From Bradyrhizobium mercantei (lineage in GTDB: Bacteria; Pseudomonadota; Alphaproteobacteria; Rhizobiales; Xanthobacteraceae), in contig NZ_MKFI01000013.1 in NCBI RefSeq assembly GCF_001982635.1, positions 1-64,000 on the forward strand: a DNA stretch of 64,000 bases, written 5' to 3'. The stretch's first letter is position 1, and the number at the start of each line of letters is the position of its first letter. Below the pieces are notes generated by a model. That model did not search any database, was not told the origin of the DNA, and saw only the letters and a list, made by a program, of their open reading frames with translations. A program made the position numbers and the translations under genes. This document shows positions 62,129 through 64,000 of this stretch, piece by piece.

Positions 62129-63841
62129 ATGAGCGGAGACGACGTTCACAAGGTCCGCGCGTTCGAGCATCCCGGACAGGGCAGGAAGCGGGCGAAAGCC
62201 ACGCCCAAGGGACGGCAGGTCGATCCCGTGTCCGCGCATGAGATCGAGGCGCTGCTCGCGAACCGGCCGAGGCAGCGCGACCTCTTGATCGAGTACCTGC
62301 ATCTGATCCAGGACAAATACCATCAGATCTCGGCGGCGCATCTGGCCGCGCTCGCCGACGAGATGAAGCTGTCATTCGCCGAAGTGTTCGAGACCGCGAC
62401 CTTCTACGCGCATTTCGACATCGTGAAGGAGGGCGAGCCTGACATCGCGCCGTTGACCGTGCGGGTGTGCGATTCGCTGACCTGCGCGATGCTGGGCGGC
62501 GAGAAGCTGCTGAGCGATCTTCAGTCCCGTGCCGGCCCCGGCATCCGCGTGGTGCGCGCGCCGTGCGTTGGCCGTTGTGACACGGCACCCGCGGCGGAGG
62601 TCGGCCACAACTTCGTCGATCATGCGACCGTCACCAATGTGCTCGCGGCGGCGAAGGGCAGTGACACCCACGTGCATCTCCCCAACTATGTCGGCTACGA
62701 CGCCTATGTCGCCGACGGCGGATACAGGCTGCTGACGCGGCTGCGCTCGGGCGAACTGCCGCGCGAAGACCTGCTGAAGGCGCTCGATGATGCCTCGCTG
62801 CGCGGCCTCGGCGGTGCCGGCTTTCCGACCGGACGCAAATGGCGCGCCGTGCTCGGCGAGCCCGGTCCGCGGTTGATGGCGGTCAACGGCGACGAGGGCG
62901 AGCCCGGCACCTTCAAGGACCGCTATTATCTCGAGACCGATCCGCATCGCTTCCTCGAGGGCATGCTGATCGGCGCGCATGTGGTCGAGGCGCCCGAGAT
63001 CTACATCTATATCCGCGACGAATACCCGGCCTGCCGCGAGATCCTCGCGCGCGAAATCGCCAAGCTGCCGCCGGGGGGCCCTGTGCTGCACATGCGGCGC
63101 GGCGCCGGCGCCTATATCTGCGGCGAGGAATCCTCGCTGCTGGAATCGCTCGAGGGCAAGCGTGGCCTGCCGCGGCACAAGCCGCCATACCCGTTCCAGG
63201 TCGGGCTGTTCGGCCTGCCGACGCTGATCAACAACATCGAGACGTTGTGGTGGGTGCGCGACATCGTCGAGAAGGGCGCCGACTGGTGGAAGAGCCACGG
63301 CCGCAACGAGCGCCACGGCCTGCGCAGCTTCTCGGTGTCGGGACGCGTCAAGCATCCCGGCGTCAAGCTCGCGCCGGCCGGCATCACGTTGCGCGAACTG
63401 ATCGATGAGTTCTGCGGCGGCATGGCCGACGGCCATACCTTGCAGGCCTATCTGCCGGGCGGCGCGTCCGGCGGCATCTTGCCGGCCTCGATGGACGACA
63501 TCCCGCTCGATTTCGGCACGCTGGAGAAATACGGCTGCTTCATTGGCTCCGCCGCTGTCGTCGTGCTCTCGCAGACCGACGACGTCAGGGAGGCCGCGCT
63601 GAACCTGATGAAGTTCTTCGAGGATGAGAGCTGCGGGCAATGCACGCCCTGCCGCGCCGGCACCGAGAAGGCGGCGCTGTTGATGCAGCAGCCGGTCTGG
63701 AACAAGGAACTGCTCGACCAATTGAGCCAGGCGATGCGCGACGCGTCGATCTGCGGCCTCGGTCAGGCGGCCTCCAATCCGCTGACGTCAGTGATCAAAT
63801 ATTTTCCGGACGGGTTTCGTCCGCAGCAGGCCGCCGAATAG
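62129..63841 (+). CDS. fdsB: NAD-dependent formate dehydrogenase beta/gamma fusion (NuoE-NuoF like)
   Basis: The 570-residue protein passes electrons from formate to NAD+. Residues about 45-190 are a NuoE-like thioredoxin-fold domain with a 2Fe-2S site (RVCDSLTCAM and RAPCVGRCDTAP). The rest is NuoF-like: GLGGAGFPTGRKWRA (NADH loop), NGDEGEPGTFKDRYYLET (FMN), AGAYICGEESSLLESLEGK, and ESCGQCTPCRAGTE with the last Cys in ASICGLGQAA for a 4Fe-4S cluster. The gamma and beta subunits are thus fused. I chose ATG 62129 (MSGDDVHKV), after GGCGAGG. The alpha subunit gene follows 36 bp later. Confidence 0.9.
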   Translation: MSGDDVHKVRAFEHPGQGRKRAKATPKGRQVDPVSAHEIEALLANRPRQRDLLIEYLHLIQDKYHQISAAHLAALADEMKLSFAEVFETATFYAHFDIVKEGEPDIAPLTVRVCDSLTCAMLGGEKLLSDLQSRAGPGIRVVRAPCVGRCDTAPAAEVGHNFVDHATVTNVLAAAKGSDTHVHLPNYVGYDAYVADGGYRLLTRLRSGELPREDLLKALDDASLRGLGGAGFPTGRKWRAVLGEPGPRLMAVNGDEGEPGTFKDRYYLETDPHRFLEGMLIGAHVVEAPEIYIYIRDEYPACREILAREIAKLPPGGPVLHMRRGAGAYICGEESSLLESLEGKRGLPRHKPPYPFQVGLFGLPTLINNIETLWWVRDIVEKGADWWKSHGRNERHGLRSFSVSGRVKHPGVKLAPAGITLRELIDEFCGGMADGHTLQAYLPGGASGGILPASMDDIPLDFGTLEKYGCFIGSAAVVVLSQTDDVREAALNLMKFFEDESCGQCTPCRAGTEKAALLMQQPVWNKELLDQLSQAMRDASICGLGQAASNPLTSVIKYFPDGFRPQQAAE

Positions 63842-63877
63842 GCGGGGTCGAGCAGGCGAATTTCGACGAGGATTTGA

Positions 63878-64000
63878 ATGAGCAACCATCAGAACTCTAC
63901 GCAGAAGGGTCTGGGCCCGACGATCCAGTTCGAACTCGACGGCCACCAGGTCGAAGCGCGGGCCGGCGAGACGATCTGGCAGGTCGCCAAGCGCCAGGGC
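63878..64000 (+). CDS. Formate dehydrogenase alpha subunit, N-terminal 41 codons (cut by window edge)
   Basis: The frame starts MSNHQNSTQKGLGPTIQF and continues with ELDGHQVEARAGETIWQVAK. This is the beginning of an N-terminal 2Fe-2S ferredoxin-like domain (Fer2_4: the ELDGxxVEAxxGETIWxVAxRxG pattern) typical of the molybdenum-containing alpha subunit of NAD-dependent formate dehydrogenase. GACGAGGATTTGA precedes ATG 63878. The rest lies beyond the window. Its place directly after fdsB and near moeA, fdhD and mobA supports the assignment. Confidence 0.85.
   Translation, partial: MSNHQNSTQKGLGPTIQFELDGHQVEARAGETIWQVAKRQG

Noticed and set aside
62372..63721. 449-codon minus-strand frame over the formate dehydrogenase beta gene
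   Set aside because: Shadow of a gene with full NuoE/NuoF motifs.

Overview
The window reads as chromosomal DNA of a GC-rich alphaproteobacterium, most likely Bradyrhizobium or a close relative. The reasons are a strongly GC-biased third codon position throughout, the gene families present (ilv cluster with exporters, Liv-type ABC operons, DUF3551 and DUF2336 proteins, LprI-like proteins, NAD-dependent formate dehydrogenase), and many palindromic intergenic repeats of the kinds scattered through Bradyrhizobium genomes. The species assignment is inference. I saw no rRNA, tRNA, CRISPR array, prophage or replication origin. The only insertion sequence is the 5' end of an IS5-type transposase gene cut by the left edge.

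Layout. 1-2.2 kb: IS5 transposase fragment, serB and miaA (divergent, with start codons sharing one CATG). 2.3-9.4 kb: branched-chain amino acid block. It has a leader peptide and attenuator, ilvB, a threonine-dehydratase-like gene, ilvN, a methyltransferase, two exporters (EamA, LysE) and ilvC. 9.4-19.3 kb: DUF2336 protein, membrane class III cyclase, LprI-like protein, ferric-reductase-like membrane protein with a divergent TetR gene, LtaS/OpgB-type sulfatase, and a NEW3/ATPase/permease ABC operon. 19.4-21.8 kb: compatible-solute ABC transporter with a fused permease/binding protein. 21.9-27.9 kb: a YcaO-TfuA pair followed by a 69-residue NHLP-like small protein, then an unknown 166-residue protein and a cyclase/AAA/TPR protein. 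This is the most interesting accessory segment. 27.9-41 kb: mixed small secreted proteins, HD hydrolase, panE-like reductase, SsuBC/TauBC-type ABC genes with a matching binding protein 5 kb away, XRE regulator with two SDR genes, an iron-sulfur protein fused to SCP2, NUDIX and GST. 41-47.2 kb: complete Liv-type ABC operon ending in a PPK2 kinase. 47.2-51.3 kb: a 736-residue spermidine-synthase-like membrane protein between two copies of a long palindromic repeat, then SnoaL-like and AdaA-like genes. 51.7-53.5 kb: leuA with a leucine-rich leader peptide. 53.8-59 kb: LysR regulator, secreted His-rich protein, ClpX-zinc-finger protein, GNAT and HD proteins. 59-64 kb: mobA, fdhD, moeA and the start of an NAD-dependent formate dehydrogenase operon, running off the right edge.

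How genes work together. ilvB/ilvN/ilvC plus a threonine deaminase, together with leuA 45 kb away, cover much of isoleucine/valine/leucine synthesis. Both ilvB and leuA are preceded by short reading frames rich in the corresponding codons and by RNA hairpins, so attenuation is likely. mobA, moeA and fdhD supply and insert the molybdenum cofactor for the formate dehydrogenase beside them. The YcaO-TfuA-small-protein trio looks like a peptide or protein backbone-modification system (thioamide or azoline chemistry by family precedent) with no obvious core peptide. All function calls are from reading motifs by eye; no database search was run.
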